A stretch of DNA of 64,000 bases from Actinocrispum wychmicini (lineage in GTDB: Bacteria > Actinomycetota > Actinomycetes > Mycobacteriales > Pseudonocardiaceae). The notes under the pieces were generated by a model, which was given only the letters and a program-made list of their open reading frames with translations, had not been told where the DNA came from and searched no databases. A program made the translations under genes and the position numbers. The stretch lies in NCBI RefSeq assembly GCF_004345645.1, contig NZ_SLWS01000002.1, positions 930,001-994,000 on the forward strand, given 5' to 3'. Within the stretch, counting starts at the first letter, position 1. Every line of letters begins with the position of its first letter. This document shows positions 35,734 to 45,358 of the stretch, piece by piece.

Positions 35734-36374
35734 CGCGCGGTCCTCAGGTCAGCGGTCATGGGGCGAGCCGGAACACCGGCCCACACCTCGTTCGGTGGTA
35801 CGTCCTCCAGCACGACAGCGCCCATCCCGACCAGCGAATCGTCCCCAATGGACAGTCCTTCACGGACCAGGGCGCCACTGCCGAGATACGCGCACTCCCC
35901 CACAGTCACCCCGCCGGCCAACGCGACGCGGGCGGCGAACGTGGCGTAAGAAGCGATCGAGTCGTCGTGCGTGATCGTCACGTGCGGCATGATCACCACG
36001 TGCGCGCCGATCGCCTGTGGCGCGGTCACCGCGACGAACGCGAGCACGATCGACCCGTGCCCGATCGTCACGCCTGGCGCGAGGCTGGCGGAAGGGTGGA
36101 TCACGGTCGCGTAGCGCTCTGCAGGCAGCCTCAGTCGCGCGGCGATCCGACGACGGCTGGTCCGGTCCCGGCTGCTGGCCGTGCACAAGACGACCTGCGC
36201 GTCCGGATGCGAGTGGATCACGTCCGTGGATCCCAGCACAGGCAGGCCGTCGATGATCCGGCCGTGTAGATCGGGATTGTCGTCGACGAACCCGAGCACG
36301 TCCCGGGACAGTCGGGCGGCGGCCAGGGTCTCCCGGGCAAGGCCGCCGGCACCGACGAGGATCAGCGGGTTCAC
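35730..36374 (-). CDS. PglD/NeuD-family sugar acyltransferase
   Basis: 214 residues from GTG at 36374, whose GTGA overlaps the stop of the preceding aminotransferase. An N-terminal Rossmann-like part (NPLILVGAGGLARETLAAA, GFVDDNP) leads to a left-handed beta-helix (VIHPSASLAPGVTIGHGSIV, GMGAVVLEDVPPNEVWAGVPARP). PglD acetylates a 4-amino nucleotide sugar. In this operon it is the second acyltransferase, suggesting a product with two acylated amino groups or an unusual acyl group. Confidence 0.88.
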   Translation of the reverse strand: MNPLILVGAGGLARETLAAARLSRDVLGFVDDNPDLHGRIIDGLPVLGSTDVIHSHPDAQVVLCTASSRDRTSRRRIAARLRLPAERYATVIHPSASLAPGVTIGHGSIVLAFVAVTAPQAIGAHVVIMPHVTITHDDSIASYATFAARVALAGGVTVGECAYLGSGALVREGLSIGDDSLVGMGAVVLEDVPPNEVWAGVPARPMTADLRTAR

Positions 36375-37486
36375 CGAAGGATCTCGGCGAGCTCGGTGAC
36401 CACGGTGTCCTGTTCGGACTCGGTCATCTGGTGGAACAACGGCAGGATGAGCGAGCGCTTGGTCAGGCGTTCGGTGACGGGCAGGTCCACCCACGAGTAG
36501 GCCGGTTCGAGATGGGACGCCATGATCCCGCGCCGCGCCGAAACCCCACGCGACATCAACGCGCCCAACACGTCCACGACCGTGCCCTCGTACGAGTCCG
36601 GCAGCACCACCCAGAACGACTGGTAGTTCGTGGTCCCGTACTCCGGGTCAGCCACCCACCGCAGGCCGTCGATCTCGGCCAGCATCTTGTGGTACCGGTC
36701 GGCCAGCTCCCGCCGCCGCGCGATCACCTCGGGCAGCTTCGCCAGCTGCACCAGGCCGATCGCCGCCTGGATGTCGGTCATCCGGAAGTTGAACCCAACC
36801 TCTTCGTACTCCTCCAGCTTTACGCCGCCCGACGCGTGGCGGTCGGCCGCGGAGACGCTCATCCCGTGCTCGCGCAGCCGCCGCAGCCGCGCGGCCCAGT
36901 CGGCGTTCGACGTCGTCAGCATCCCGCCCTCGCCCGTGGTGAGGAGCTTGCGCGGATGGAACGACCACGCTGCCAGCGAAGCACCCGCGCTCACCGGCAC
37001 ACCCCGGTACGTCGACCCCACGGCGCACGCGGAATCGTGCACCAGCGCCAAGTCCTTCCGGGAACACAGGGCTTCGAGCGCGTCCACATCGAACGGAACG
37101 CCACCCTGGTGCACGCCGACGACCGCGGCTGTGCGAGGCGTGACCACGGCGGAGATCGTGTCCGGCGTCAGGTTCCCGGTCATCGGGTCGACGTCGGCGA
37201 AAACCGGTGTGGCACCGACGTAACGGGCCGCGTTCGCGGTCGCGATGAACGAGAACGACGGCACGACGACCTCGTCACCCGGGCCGATCCCCAACAAGTG
37301 CAACGCCAAATGAAGCGCGGTCGTACACGACGACACGGCGACTCCGTGCGCGGCGCCGAACGCGTCCGCGAATGCCGCTTCGAACGACGCCACGCGCGGC
37401 CCCTGGGCGACCCAGCCGGACCGCACCACGTCCGCCGCGGCTTCAGCTTCCTCTTCGCCGAGCCACGGCCGAATGACTGGGATCAT
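36371..37486 (-). CDS. second DegT/DnrJ/EryC1 sugar aminotransferase
   Basis: 371 residues from ATG at 37486 (ATGA overlap with the epimerase stop). The PLP Lys is Lys180 in SFHPRKLLTTGEGGM; HDSACAVGS carries the cofactor Asp, and SSCTTALHLALHLLG the phosphate loop. The SFHPRK...GEGG form is like PglE/ArnB-type C4 aminotransferases. Together with the other aminotransferase it suggests amino groups at two ring positions. Substrate is inferred from context only. Confidence 0.92.
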   Translation of the reverse strand: MIPVIRPWLGEEEAEAAADVVRSGWVAQGPRVASFEAAFADAFGAAHGVAVSSCTTALHLALHLLGIGPGDEVVVPSFSFIATANAARYVGATPVFADVDPMTGNLTPDTISAVVTPRTAAVVGVHQGGVPFDVDALEALCSRKDLALVHDSACAVGSTYRGVPVSAGASLAAWSFHPRKLLTTGEGGMLTTSNADWAARLRRLREHGMSVSAADRHASGGVKLEEYEEVGFNFRMTDIQAAIGLVQLAKLPEVIARRRELADRYHKMLAEIDGLRWVADPEYGTTNYQSFWVVLPDSYEGTVVDVLGALMSRGVSARRGIMASHLEPAYSWVDLPVTERLTKRSLILPLFHQMTESEQDTVVTELAEILR

Positions 37487-38445
37487 CGCTGCGCCCGCCA
37501 CCACGAGACGAGGGACGCCAGGCCGTCCTCCAGGCCGATCGTCGGCTGCCAGCCCAGGTCACGTTCGGCCGCGCTGATGTCCGCGAGCCGGCGCGTGACG
37601 CTGTTCACCGACCGGGCCGGGCCGAACTCAAGGTCCGAAGTGGATCCCATCACCTTCTGCAGCGCCGCCGCGAGCTCCAGCAGCGAGGTCTCGGTGGCGG
37701 TGGCGATGTTGTAGACCCGGTCGGTCGCGTCCGCCCGAGCCGCCAGGATGTTGGCCCGTGCGATGTCCTCGACGTGCACGAAGTCCATGGTCTGTTCGCC
37801 GTCGCCGAGGACGAGCGGCGACTCGCCGGCCTCGATCCGTTCCATCCACCGGATCAGCACCTCGGTGTACTTGCCGTGCGCGTCCATGCGCGGCCCGTAC
37901 ACGTTGAAGTACCGCAGCGCCACGTAGTCCAGGTCGTGCATGGCCTTGAAGCTGCGCAACATGCCTTCGTTGAAGGCCTTCGCGGCGCCGTAGAACGTGT
38001 CGTTGTGGTACGGGTGATGGTCCTCACGGGTCGGGAACGTGTCGGCCAGACCGTAAACCGATGCCGACGAGGAGGCGACGACCTTGGAAACCCCGGCTTC
38101 CACAGCGGCTTCGATGATGTTGAAAGTACCGTCGACGAGGACTTCCAACGCGGTCCGCGGCTCGGCGGCGCACCGCGTGATCCGGATGGCCGCGAGGTGG
38201 AACACGACGTCCTTGCCGGCGGCGAGCTTGTGCATCAGCGCGACGTCCCGGATGTCGCCTTCGACCAGTTCGACCTTGTCCGGCGCGCGGTCGAAGGCGG
38301 ACGAGAGGTTGGCCAGCGTGCCGCGGGAAAGGTCGTCCACCACGACCACCTGGCTCGCGCCCGCGTCCAGTGCCTGGTCCACCACGTGCGAACCGATCGT
38401 GCCGGCTCCCCCGGTGACCAGGATCCTGGTGTCGGTCAACTCCAT
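37483..38445 (-). CDS. NAD-dependent nucleotide-sugar epimerase/dehydratase (extended SDR)
   Basis: 320 residues: Rossmann motif LVTGGAGTIGSHVVDQAL, SSSASVYG with the catalytic Ser, and YGAAK (Tyr/Lys pair), with ALRYFNVYGPRMD in the substrate domain. Typical of UDP/GDP-sugar 4-epimerases and dehydratases. It overlaps the oxidoreductase by 1 bp (TGATG) and the next aminotransferase by 4 bp. Its likely role is epimerising or oxidising the sugar early in the pathway. Confidence 0.9.
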   Translation of the reverse strand: MELTDTRILVTGGAGTIGSHVVDQALDAGASQVVVVDDLSRGTLANLSSAFDRAPDKVELVEGDIRDVALMHKLAAGKDVVFHLAAIRITRCAAEPRTALEVLVDGTFNIIEAAVEAGVSKVVASSSASVYGLADTFPTREDHHPYHNDTFYGAAKAFNEGMLRSFKAMHDLDYVALRYFNVYGPRMDAHGKYTEVLIRWMERIEAGESPLVLGDGEQTMDFVHVEDIARANILAARADATDRVYNIATATETSLLELAAALQKVMGSTSDLEFGPARSVNSVTRRLADISAAERDLGWQPTIGLEDGLASLVSWWRAQR

Positions 38446-39464
38446 CAGACACTTCCTCCGTTCACGGGCACGAACACGCCGCCCGCGGCCAGGCTCGCCG
38501 ACGCGGCTTCGAGCTGCGCGAGCACCCGCAGCCCCGACCGGCCATCGGTGAGCGGCACACGCTTCTCAGTGATCGCACCGGCGAACTCCGCCATTACGCC
38601 TCGCAACGCTTCACCTGTCGGCAACGCGGGCGCAACCATGTCGCCGACGCGGTACGACACCTGGCGCTGCACCGGGTCGTCCGACCAGTCGACGCCGCGG
38701 TCGTACACGGCGAGCGGCTGGGTGGGGTCGAGGTCGTTCCACACCGCGGTCCGGCGGGAGCCGCCGATGATGGTGCTCCTGATCTTGGTGGGCGACAACC
38801 AGTTCACGTGCGCGTGCGCGATGGCGTCGTTGGACAGCCGCACTGAGATGTACGCGACACAGGCGCGGCCGAGCTGGTGCGGGTCGGTGCCGAGGGCGGC
38901 GACGGCGACCGGGGTGACGTCCTTCGGCAGGATCGAGTCCAGGATGGACAGGTCGTGCGGCGCGAGGTCCCAGAGCACGTCGATGTCCGGCTGGACGATC
39001 CCCAGGTTGATCCGGACGGAGTCGACGTACTGGATGTCGCCCAGCTCACCGTCTTGGACCAGTTGGCGTAACCGGCGCACCACCGGGGTGTAGCAGAAGG
39101 TGTGGTCCAGCATGAGGGTGAGGCCGCGTTCGTCGGCGGCGGTGACCAGCTTCAGGCCGTCCTCGTATGAGGACGCCAAGGGCTTCTCCACCAGCACGTG
39201 TTTGCCGGATTCGAGGGCCGCGAGGGCCACTTCGAGGTGGGTGGCGGCCGGGGTCGCGATGGCGACCGCCTCGACCAACGGGTCCGCCAGGGTTTCGGCG
39301 AGGGACGAGGTCGCGTGCACCGTGCTGTAGCGGCCCAGCACCGCCTTGGCCCGTTCCACGTCAAGGTCACAGAGCGTCTTCAGGTGGAACTGGGGAGTCG
39401 CCTGGATGTTGCGCACCAGGTTCGGGCCCCAGTAGCCCGCTCCGATGACGGCCACGCCAACCAT
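38445..39464 (-). CDS. Gfo/Idh/MocA-family nucleotide-sugar dehydrogenase (WbpB-like)
   Basis: 339 residues from ATG at 39464 with GAGAGG upstream; earlier in-frame starts lack a ribosome site. [19 protein letters not shown] is the NAD site, [15 protein letters not shown] holds the conserved EKP, and [14 protein letters not shown] the catalytic-type His. WbpB-like enzymes oxidise C3 of a UDP-acetamido-uronic acid so that a WbpE-type aminotransferase can follow. First gene of the operon. Confidence 0.9.
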   Translation of the reverse strand: MVGVAVIGAGYWGPNLVRNIQATPQFHLKTLCDLDVERAKAVLGRYSTVHATSSLAETLADPLVEAVAIATPAATHLEVALAALESGKHVLVEKPLASSYEDGLKLVTAADERGLTLMLDHTFCYTPVVRRLRQLVQDGELGDIQYVDSVRINLGIVQPDIDVLWDLAPHDLSILDSILPKDVTPVAVAALGTDPHQLGRACVAYISVRLSNDAIAHAHVNWLSPTKIRSTIIGGSRRTAVWNDLDPTQPLAVYDRGVDWSDDPVQRQVSYRVGDMVAPALPTGEALRGVMAEFAGAITEKRVPLTDGRSGLRVLAQLEAASASLAAGGVFVPVNGGSV

Positions 39465-39635
39465 CTGGATCCTCTCGGCTGGTTCTCCTCCTCCCGCGCA
39501 CCGGGGAGCTATCCTCCGAATCGCGCGGAGGGGCCCCATGCATTACACACGGTTGGGGTGCGATCCCCCACGCTGGTGCTTTCGGGCGTCGGTCCGTTCT
39601 TCACCCACCAACCGGCCGGTGATGTCGTCGAGGAC

Positions 39636-40586
39636 CTACTTGGCGTCGTCCGGGTTGGCCGAGTCCAGGCCGTCCCGGTCGGCCCACTCGATCAGTGTGT
39701 CCAATGTGTATACCGCGTCGTCGATCCCGGCGTGCAGGTCGCCGAGTTCGGCGAACCGGGCGGGGACGGTCGCGATGGTGAAGTCCCGCGGGTCGACGTC
39801 GTCGACCTCGTCCCAGCGGATCGGCGTGGACACCGTGCCCTCCGGGTTGCCGCGGACGGAGTACGCGCTCGCGATGGTGTGGTCGCGGGCGTTCTGGTTG
39901 TAGTCCACGAAGAGCATGGCCGGGTCGCGGTCCTTGCGCCACCACGTGGTGGTCACGTCGTCGGGCGCCCGGCGTTCCACCTCCTTGGCGAAGGCCAGCG
40001 CCGCGCGGCGGACGTCGGCGAAACCCCACTCGGGCTTGACGCGGACGTAGATGTGCAGCCCGTTGCCACCGGACGTCTTCGGCCAGCCGACCGCGCCCAG
40101 CTCGTCCAGGACCTCGTGGGCCACGTGGGCGACCCGACGGACCCGGGAGAACGGGCAGTCCGGCATCGGGTCGAGGTCGATCCGCCACTCGTCCGGCTTC
40201 TCGGTGTCGGCCCGCCGCGAGTTCCACGGATGGAACTCCACAGTGGACATCTGCACGGCCCAGACGACGCTCGCCACCTCGGTCACGCACAGTTCGTCGG
40301 CGTACCTGTTGTACCGGGGGAAGTGCACCCGGACGGTCTCCAGCCACGGCGGGGCGCCGCCGGGGATCCGTTTCTGGTGGACCTTCTCACCGGCCACACC
40401 GGACGGAAAGCGATGCATCATGCACGGCCGGTCGCGCAACGCGCGGACGATGCCGTCACCCACTGCCAGGTAGTAGTTGGCGAGGTCCAGCTTGGTCTCC
40501 CCGCGCGCGGCGAAGTACACCCGGTCCGGACTGGAGAGCCGCACGGTCCGGTGCCCGACCTCCAACTCCACCGCATCCTTGGCCAT
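39636..40586 (-). CDS. ligD: LigD-type polymerase (PrimPol) domain protein for NHEJ
   Basis: 316 residues of the archaeo-eukaryotic primase fold in Lig[14 protein letters not shown] (metal ligands Asp137 and Asp139), [12 protein letters not shown] (Ser172, His178) and [19 protein letters not shown]. It is a stand-alone polymerase domain without ligase or nuclease parts, as often found in actinomycetes, and should fill gaps at double-strand breaks with the Ku/LigD system. No ku gene is in the window. ATG at 40586; the TetR gene lies just upstream, 9 bp away. Confidence 0.93.
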   Translation of the reverse strand: MAKDAVELEVGHRTVRLSSPDRVYFAARGETKLDLANYYLAVGDGIVRALRDRPCMMHRFPSGVAGEKVHQKRIPGGAPPWLETVRVHFPRYNRYADELCVTEVASVVWAVQMSTVEFHPWNSRRADTEKPDEWRIDLDPMPDCPFSRVRRVAHVAHEVLDELGAVGWPKTSGGNGLHIYVRVKPEWGFADVRRAALAFAKEVERRAPDDVTTTWWRKDRDPAMLFVDYNQNARDHTIASAYSVRGNPEGTVSTPIRWDEVDDVDPRDFTIATVPARFAELGDLHAGIDDAVYTLDTLIEWADRDGLDSANPDDAK

Positions 40587-40595
40587 GCGCCCAAA

Positions 40596-41114
40596 CTAGC
40601 CGGAAACAAGCACCACCGCAGCAGCCCGCGCGCGCCACGCGGCGTCAGGGTCACCCGTGATGGCGGCGATCGTGATGGCCCCGTCGATCAGCAACAGGAT
40701 CTGCTCAGCCAACGGCACGTCCTGACACAGCGAGACCAGATAGGCGCGGAGCGCCTTCTTGTGGTGCCTGACGACGCTCATGATGGCGGGCGACCGGGTG
40801 CCCATCTCGCCGAACGAGTTGATGAACGCGCACCCGCGGAAGTCAGGTTCCGTGAACCACTCGTACAACCAGTCGAACACCAGGAGAATCTTGGGTCCGT
40901 GATGTGCGTCGACGAACTCCGCCAGTCGCCGCCGCCACCGCTCGTCGCGCCGCTCCAGGTAGCCGACGACCAGTGCCTCCTTGGACGGGAACAACTGGTA
41001 CAGCCGCTTGAGGGACACTCCGGACTCGGTGCGGATGTCGTCCATGCCGACCGCCTGGATCCCCCGCTGGTAGAACAGCGCCTCGGCGGCGTCGAGAACC
41101 GCGGTCGTACTCAC
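40596..41114 (-). CDS. TetR-family transcriptional regulator
   Basis: 172 residues from GTG at 41114 (AGGGAG 7 nt upstream; a TTG at 41120 is possible). N-terminal [48 protein letters not shown]. The rest is a helical ligand domain with an [13 protein letters not shown] segment. It is divergent from the DUF1348 gene, with two palindromic operators between them, so it very likely represses both. It ends 9 bp before ligD; read-through is possible. Confidence 0.9.
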   Translation of the reverse strand: MSTTAVLDAAEALFYQRGIQAVGMDDIRTESGVSLKRLYQLFPSKEALVVGYLERRDERWRRRLAEFVDAHHGPKILLVFDWLYEWFTEPDFRGCAFINSFGEMGTRSPAIMSVVRHHKKALRAYLVSLCQDVPLAEQILLLIDGAITIAAITGDPDAAWRARAAAVVLVSG

Positions 41115-41135
41115 GGGCAACTCCCTACTGGCGCT

Positions 41136-41179
41136 GAGAACGTTCGTTCTCTAGCATACGGGAGAACCATCGTTCTCCC
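41136..41179. promoter_or_regulatory. two TetR-type palindromic operators
   Basis: GAGAACG-TT-CGTTCTC (41136-41151) and GGGAGAAC-CATC-GTTCTCCC (41160-41179) are both perfect inverted repeats sharing the GAGAAC half site, placed between the divergent tetR and NTF2-like genes. Confidence 0.8.
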
Positions 41180-41195
41180 CGAGGAGCCGTTCACC

Positions 41196-41654
41196 ATGAC
41201 CCCAAGGCCGCCACTCCCGCCCTTCGACGAGGACAGCGCGAAGAAGAAGGTCCAAGCGGCGGAGGACGCCTGGAACACCCGGGACCCACACCGGGTGGCC
41301 CTGGCCTACACGGAAGACTCGGTGTGGCGGAACAGGGACAGGTTCGTCACCGGCCGCCCCCAGATCGTCGAGTTCCTGACCCAGAAATGGGAACGCGAAC
41401 TGGACTACGCGCTGCGCAAGGAACTATGGGGCTTCCGCGGAAACCGGATAGCGGTCCGGTTCCAGTACGAATGCCACGACAGCGACGGCCAGTGGTACCG
41501 CAGTTACGGAAACGAACTCTGGGAGTTCAGCGACGAGGGCCTGATGCGCCGGCGTGAGGCGAGCATCAACGACCTGAGGATCACCGAAGCGGACCGGAGA
41601 ATCTTCGGCCCGCGGCCGGAGAGCGAATACGGGGTCACCTTCCCCGTTCAGTAG
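41196..41654 (+). CDS. DUF1348 nuclear transport factor 2-like protein
   Basis: 152 residues: [33 protein letters not shown] then [21 protein letters not shown] and [13 protein letters not shown], ending with [16 protein letters not shown], the DUF1348 pattern. ATG at 41196 follows CGAGGAG. Proteins of this family are small SnoaL-like sheets of unknown chemistry, often beside a TetR regulator as here, which suggests an inducible response to a small molecule. Confidence 0.9.
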   Translation: MTPRPPLPPFDEDSAKKKVQAAEDAWNTRDPHRVALAYTEDSVWRNRDRFVTGRPQIVEFLTQKWERELDYALRKELWGFRGNRIAVRFQYECHDSDGQWYRSYGNELWEFSDEGLMRRREASINDLRITEADRRIFGPRPESEYGVTFPVQ

Positions 41655-41755
41655 TGATTTTCCGACATGGCGTATTCCCAGTGACGCTTCGGATTGCTCC
41701 ATTCGGATTGTTGTTGTAGCGGTGACGTGCTGTTCGGCGACTGCCAAGAAAGGAA

Positions 41756-44700
41756 ATGGTGGCCGGCGGACAGGGGTGGGTCGTGCGTTCTTGGTGGCGG
41801 AGGGTCGCGACCGTCGGCGTTCTCGCGTTGGTCGCGAGCGTGCCCGCGGTAAGTGTGGGAGTGGCGCGGGCGGTCTCGGCGACGCCAGCTGTGTCGGCGG
41901 TGACGCCGGCTTCCGGCGTACCGACCGGCGGCACCATGGTGACCGTCGTGGGCAGCGGGTTCGGCGACGTGCTGGAGGTCCGGTTCGGCGATCGCCCGGC
42001 CACCGCGGTCACGGTGGCGTCGGACACCACGCTCACGGCGGTGGCGCCAGCGGGCACCGGGACCGTCGGCGTGACGGTCCGTACCGCGGACACAGTGAGC
42101 ACGGGATCCGTGAACTACACCTACCGTTCAGGCTCGCGGTACACCCCGATGGCGCCGGTTCGGGTCCTGGATACGCGAGACGGCACTGGAGCCCGACGCG
42201 GTCCCGTGGGGCCACAAGGAAGTATCGAACTCGACCTGTCCGCACGCGTCCCCACAACAGCCACCGCAGTCGTCCTGAACCTGACCGGAACAGACGTCAC
42301 CGCACCAACATTCGTCACCGCATGGCCTGCCGCGCAACCCCGCCCCTGGGCGTCGAACCTCAACCTCGTGCCCGGACAGATCGCCCCGAACCTGGTGACC
42401 GTGGCAGTGACTTCGGGCCGGCTGGCGTTGTTCAACGACAGCGGAACCGTCGACCTGGTGGCCGATCTCAACGGTTACTACTCAGTTGATTCTCCCGACT
42501 CGTTCACCGCGATGGCGCCGGTTCGTGTTCTGGACACGCGAGATGGCACGGGCGCGCGGCGAGGTCCGTTGGGACCACAAGGAAGTATCGAACTCGACCT
42601 GTCCGCACGCGTCCCCACAACAGCCACCGCGGTTGTGCTGAACCTGACCGGAACAGACGTCACCGCACCAACATTCGTCACCGCATGGCCGGCTGGACAA
42701 TCGCGTCCCCTGGCGTCGAACCTCAATCTGACAACAGGACAGATCGCACCGAACCTCGTGACAGTCGCGGTGACCGCCGGCCGGCTGCGATTGTTCAACG
42801 ACAGTGGAACCGTCGACCTGGTGGCGGACCTGGCCGGTTTCTACGATCCCGGGTCCGGTGCGTCGTTCACGCCGATGTCCCCACGGCGAATGCTCGACAC
42901 GCGCGACGGCACCGGTGTGCCGGCGGGACCGGTGCCTGGCGACGGTGTGGTGTCGCTTGACCTGTCCGCCGCGCTCGCCCCTGACGCCACAGCGGCCGCG
43001 CTGAACATCACCGCTACGGACGTCGCCGTCGGCACGTACGTCACGGCCTGGCCGCATGGCGCGGATCGGCCTTTGGCGTCGACGCTCAACCCGGCGGCCG
43101 GCCAGACCGCGCCGAACCTCACCGCGGTGGCCACCGGGACCGGCACGGTCGTCGATCTGTACAACAACCTGGGGAGCGTCGACCTGATCGCCGACCTCGC
43201 CGGGTACTTCGTGCCCGACATCAGCGCCGGGCGTACCTCGGTCGTGCCGCAGACCACCACTCGGACACCCGCCGCCGACCAGGTCCTCGGCGTCACGGGC
43301 GACCCGACCGGCCAGCAACAAACCGTGCTCGCGGCGGGAACGAACGTACCCGCGGTAGGTGGCCACCTGGCCGTTCCCGCCACCGGCAACGCCCCCAACG
43401 GCGTGCTCGGCAACGTCACCGCCGTCGCGCCTCAGTCGGACGGCACCACTGTGGTCACGACCACTTCCGCCCCGCTCGACGACGTCTACTCCACCTACGC
43501 GGTGACGGCCGACACCGACCTGACCGACGACGACGTCTCCCTCGTCCAGCCCGCGGCGCGAGCCGCCACCCCCGGCACGCCGTTCAAGCTGAACCTGGCC
43601 AAGACGAACTTCAGCTGCACGGGCAGCGGCGGCGGCCCGACCATCACGCTGGCCGCCGACCTCACCCGCATGCATGTGCAGTTCAACCTCGACATCTGGC
43701 AGCCGTCCATCCACTTCCTGCTCGACCTGCATCCGGTGTTCGACCTGAACATCGGGTTCACCGGCCAGCTCACCTGCACGCTCTCCGGCGGCTCGCTGCT
43801 GCGGGCGCGGATCCCGATCGCCGCCACCCCGCCGATCGACCTGACCGTCAAACCGGTGATCACCCTCACCGCGTCCGGGCAGGTCGGGGTCAACTTCCGC
43901 TGGGAGCCCAGCCTGGTCCTCGGGTTCGACCGCAGCCCGCGGGTCAACCAGGACGTGCACTCCTTCGGCAGCACCGGCAGTGTCGGGGTGACCGGCAACG
44001 CGTCCTTCGAGGTGTTCACCGGGCTGTCCGCGGAGATCTCCCTGGCCGGCGGACGGGCCGGGGTCAGCGGCGACCTCGGTCCGGTGTTCACCGGCCAGAT
44101 CGACACCCGTGGCTGCCGTGTCGTGGACGCCGCCCTGCGCGCCCAGTTGTCCGCGTTCGCCGACGTGTTCGTCAAACACTGGACGTTCGCCCTGGCCAAG
44201 GGCACTTTCGCGAGTACCCGGATCGCCGACAGCTGCCGCCCGGGTCTTCGCTCCTGGGGAACCAACTACGCCGGCCAACTCGGCACGGGTGTCACCGGCG
44301 GCCGAAGCACGGCTCCGGTGGCGGTCACGCTGCCTGACGGCGTGATCGACACCTCGGGCGCGGTCGCGTTGCGTTCCGACTCGACCGTGTGGACCTGGGG
44401 TTCCAACTATCAGGGCGAACTTGGCCGTACCCCGGTCGGCGATCCGTCGCCCACCCCGGCAAAGGTGTTCGGCATCCTCGGCGCCACGGCGGTCACCTCA
44501 GGCACGTTCACCAACTACGCACTGCGTTCCGACCGCACGGTCTGGGCGTGGGGCAGTGACGGCCAAGGTGAACTGGGCCACGGCAGATCCGGACCACGGT
44601 CGGTCACACCCGTGCGAATACCTGGCCTCACCGACGTCGTGGCCGTCGCCGCGGACAGCTTCCGCGCGTTCGCCCTGCGCGCCGACGGCACCGTGTGGGG

Positions 44701-45358
44701 TTGGGGCTGGCTGCCCGGCGGGCTCGCCGGAGTCGCGTGCGACTACCCGTCCTCCTGCTACTACCCACCGACCCGGATCCCCGGCCTGTCCGGTGTCACC
44801 GGTCTGGCCACCGCCGGACTGACCGCGTACGCCGTCAAGAGCGACGGGACGGTCTGGGCCTGGGGCGCCAACCTGTACGGCGCGCTGGGCACCGGCAACC
44901 CGAATGAGTCGCCGAGCACCCCGGTCCGGGTCGCCGGCCTGAGCAACATCCGGCAGGTCGCCGCAGGCGAGTACACCGGCTTCGCGCTGGGTGCCGACGG
45001 CACGGTGTGGGCCTGGGGCAACAACGAAGGCGGCGCCCTCGGCACCGGGTCCTGGTGCGACGAGTGCTTCTCCGCCACCCCGGCCCGGGTCGGCGGCCTC
45101 AACTCGGTCACCGCCATCGCCGCTGGCGGCTACGGCACGCTCGGCTGGAACGCGTCCATCTACAACTTCGGCCTCGCCCAGCGATCCGACGGGACCGTCT
45201 GGAGCTGGGGCGACAACGACTCCGGACAGCTGGGCAACGGCACGTACTGCCCAGACAGCACCCACTGCCCACAGGCCGCCGCCCGCGTCCCCAGCCTGTC
45301 CCGAATCGCCAAGGTCTCCGCGAAGGGACCGAACGCCTACGCGCTCGTCACCGGCTAG
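41756..45358 (+). CDS. large secreted protein: TIG domain, three beta repeats, RCC1-like propeller
   Basis: 1200 residues. Signal region (about 11-40, WWRRVATVGVLALVASVPA), a TIG/IPT domain (about 43-120; VTPASGVPTGGTMVTVVGSGFGDV), three repeats of about 120 residues each opening with MAPVRVLDTRDGTG and closing with VDLVADLNGYY (about 129-485), a central beta-rich region of unknown fold (about 490-830) and seven RCC1-type blades (VWAWGANLYGALGTG and similar, about 835-1195). Likely an extracellular adhesion or carbohydrate-binding protein. The start is uncertain: ATG 41756, GTG 41759 or GTG 41783. Its TAG shares CTAG with the dinB stop. Confidence 0.85.
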   Translation: MVAGGQGWVVRSWWRRVATVGVLALVASVPAVSVGVARAVSATPAVSAVTPASGVPTGGTMVTVVGSGFGDVLEVRFGDRPATAVTVASDTTLTAVAPAGTGTVGVTVRTADTVSTGSVNYTYRSGSRYTPMAPVRVLDTRDGTGARRGPVGPQGSIELDLSARVPTTATAVVLNLTGTDVTAPTFVTAWPAAQPRPWASNLNLVPGQIAPNLVTVAVTSGRLALFNDSGTVDLVADLNGYYSVDSPDSFTAMAPVRVLDTRDGTGARRGPLGPQGSIELDLSARVPTTATAVVLNLTGTDVTAPTFVTAWPAGQSRPLASNLNLTTGQIAPNLVTVAVTAGRLRLFNDSGTVDLVADLAGFYDPGSGASFTPMSPRRMLDTRDGTGVPAGPVPGDGVVSLDLSAALAPDATAAALNITATDVAVGTYVTAWPHGADRPLASTLNPAAGQTAPNLTAVATGTGTVVDLYNNLGSVDLIADLAGYFVPDISAGRTSVVPQTTTRTPAADQVLGVTGDPTGQQQTVLAAGTNVPAVGGHLAVPATGNAPNGVLGNVTAVAPQSDGTTVVTTTSAPLDDVYSTYAVTADTDLTDDDVSLVQPAARAATPGTPFKLNLAKTNFSCTGSGGGPTITLAADLTRMHVQFNLDIWQPSIHFLLDLHPVFDLNIGFTGQLTCTLSGGSLLRARIPIAATPPIDLTVKPVITLTASGQVGVNFRWEPSLVLGFDRSPRVNQDVHSFGSTGSVGVTGNASFEVFTGLSAEISLAGGRAGVSGDLGPVFTGQIDTRGCRVVDAALRAQLSAFADVFVKHWTFALAKGTFASTRIADSCRPGLRSWGTNYAGQLGTGVTGGRSTAPVAVTLPDGVIDTSGAVALRSDSTVWTWGSNYQGELGRTPVGDPSPTPAKVFGILGATAVTSGTFTNYALRSDRTVWAWGSDGQGELGHGRSGPRSVTPVRIPGLTDVVAVAADSFRAFALRADGTVWGWGWLPGGLAGVACDYPSSCYYPPTRIPGLSGVTGLATAGLTAYAVKSDGTVWAWGANLYGALGTGNPNESPSTPVRVAGLSNIRQVAAGEYTGFALGADGTVWAWGNNEGGALGTGSWCDECFSATPARVGGLNSVTAIAAGGYGTLGWNASIYNFGLAQRSDGTVWSWGDNDSGQLGNGTYCPDSTHCPQAAARVPSLSRIAKVSAKGPNAYALVTG
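42129..42842 (+). repeat. 363-bp near-identical tandem repeat inside the secreted protein gene
   Basis: Two copies offset by 363 bp (121 codons) share long identical stretches, for example CCACAAGGAAGTATCGAACT at 42212 and 42575. A third, more diverged copy follows to about 43210. The high identity points to recent duplication or gene conversion. Confidence 0.85.

Noticed and set aside
39550..39575. GGGGTGCGATCCCCC hairpin before the sugar operon as a riboswitch.
   Set aside because: Too short for a riboswitch; at most a terminator for ligD.
39198..41654. A long forward reading frame of about 800 codons.
   Set aside because: It runs antisense to the Gfo/Idh, LigD and TetR genes and has no family motif until its last 152 codons, which are the DUF1348 gene.
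42482..44278. A 598-codon reverse frame opposite the secreted repeat protein.
   Set aside because: Low-complexity Gly/Arg/Val sequence, a product of high GC on the opposite strand.
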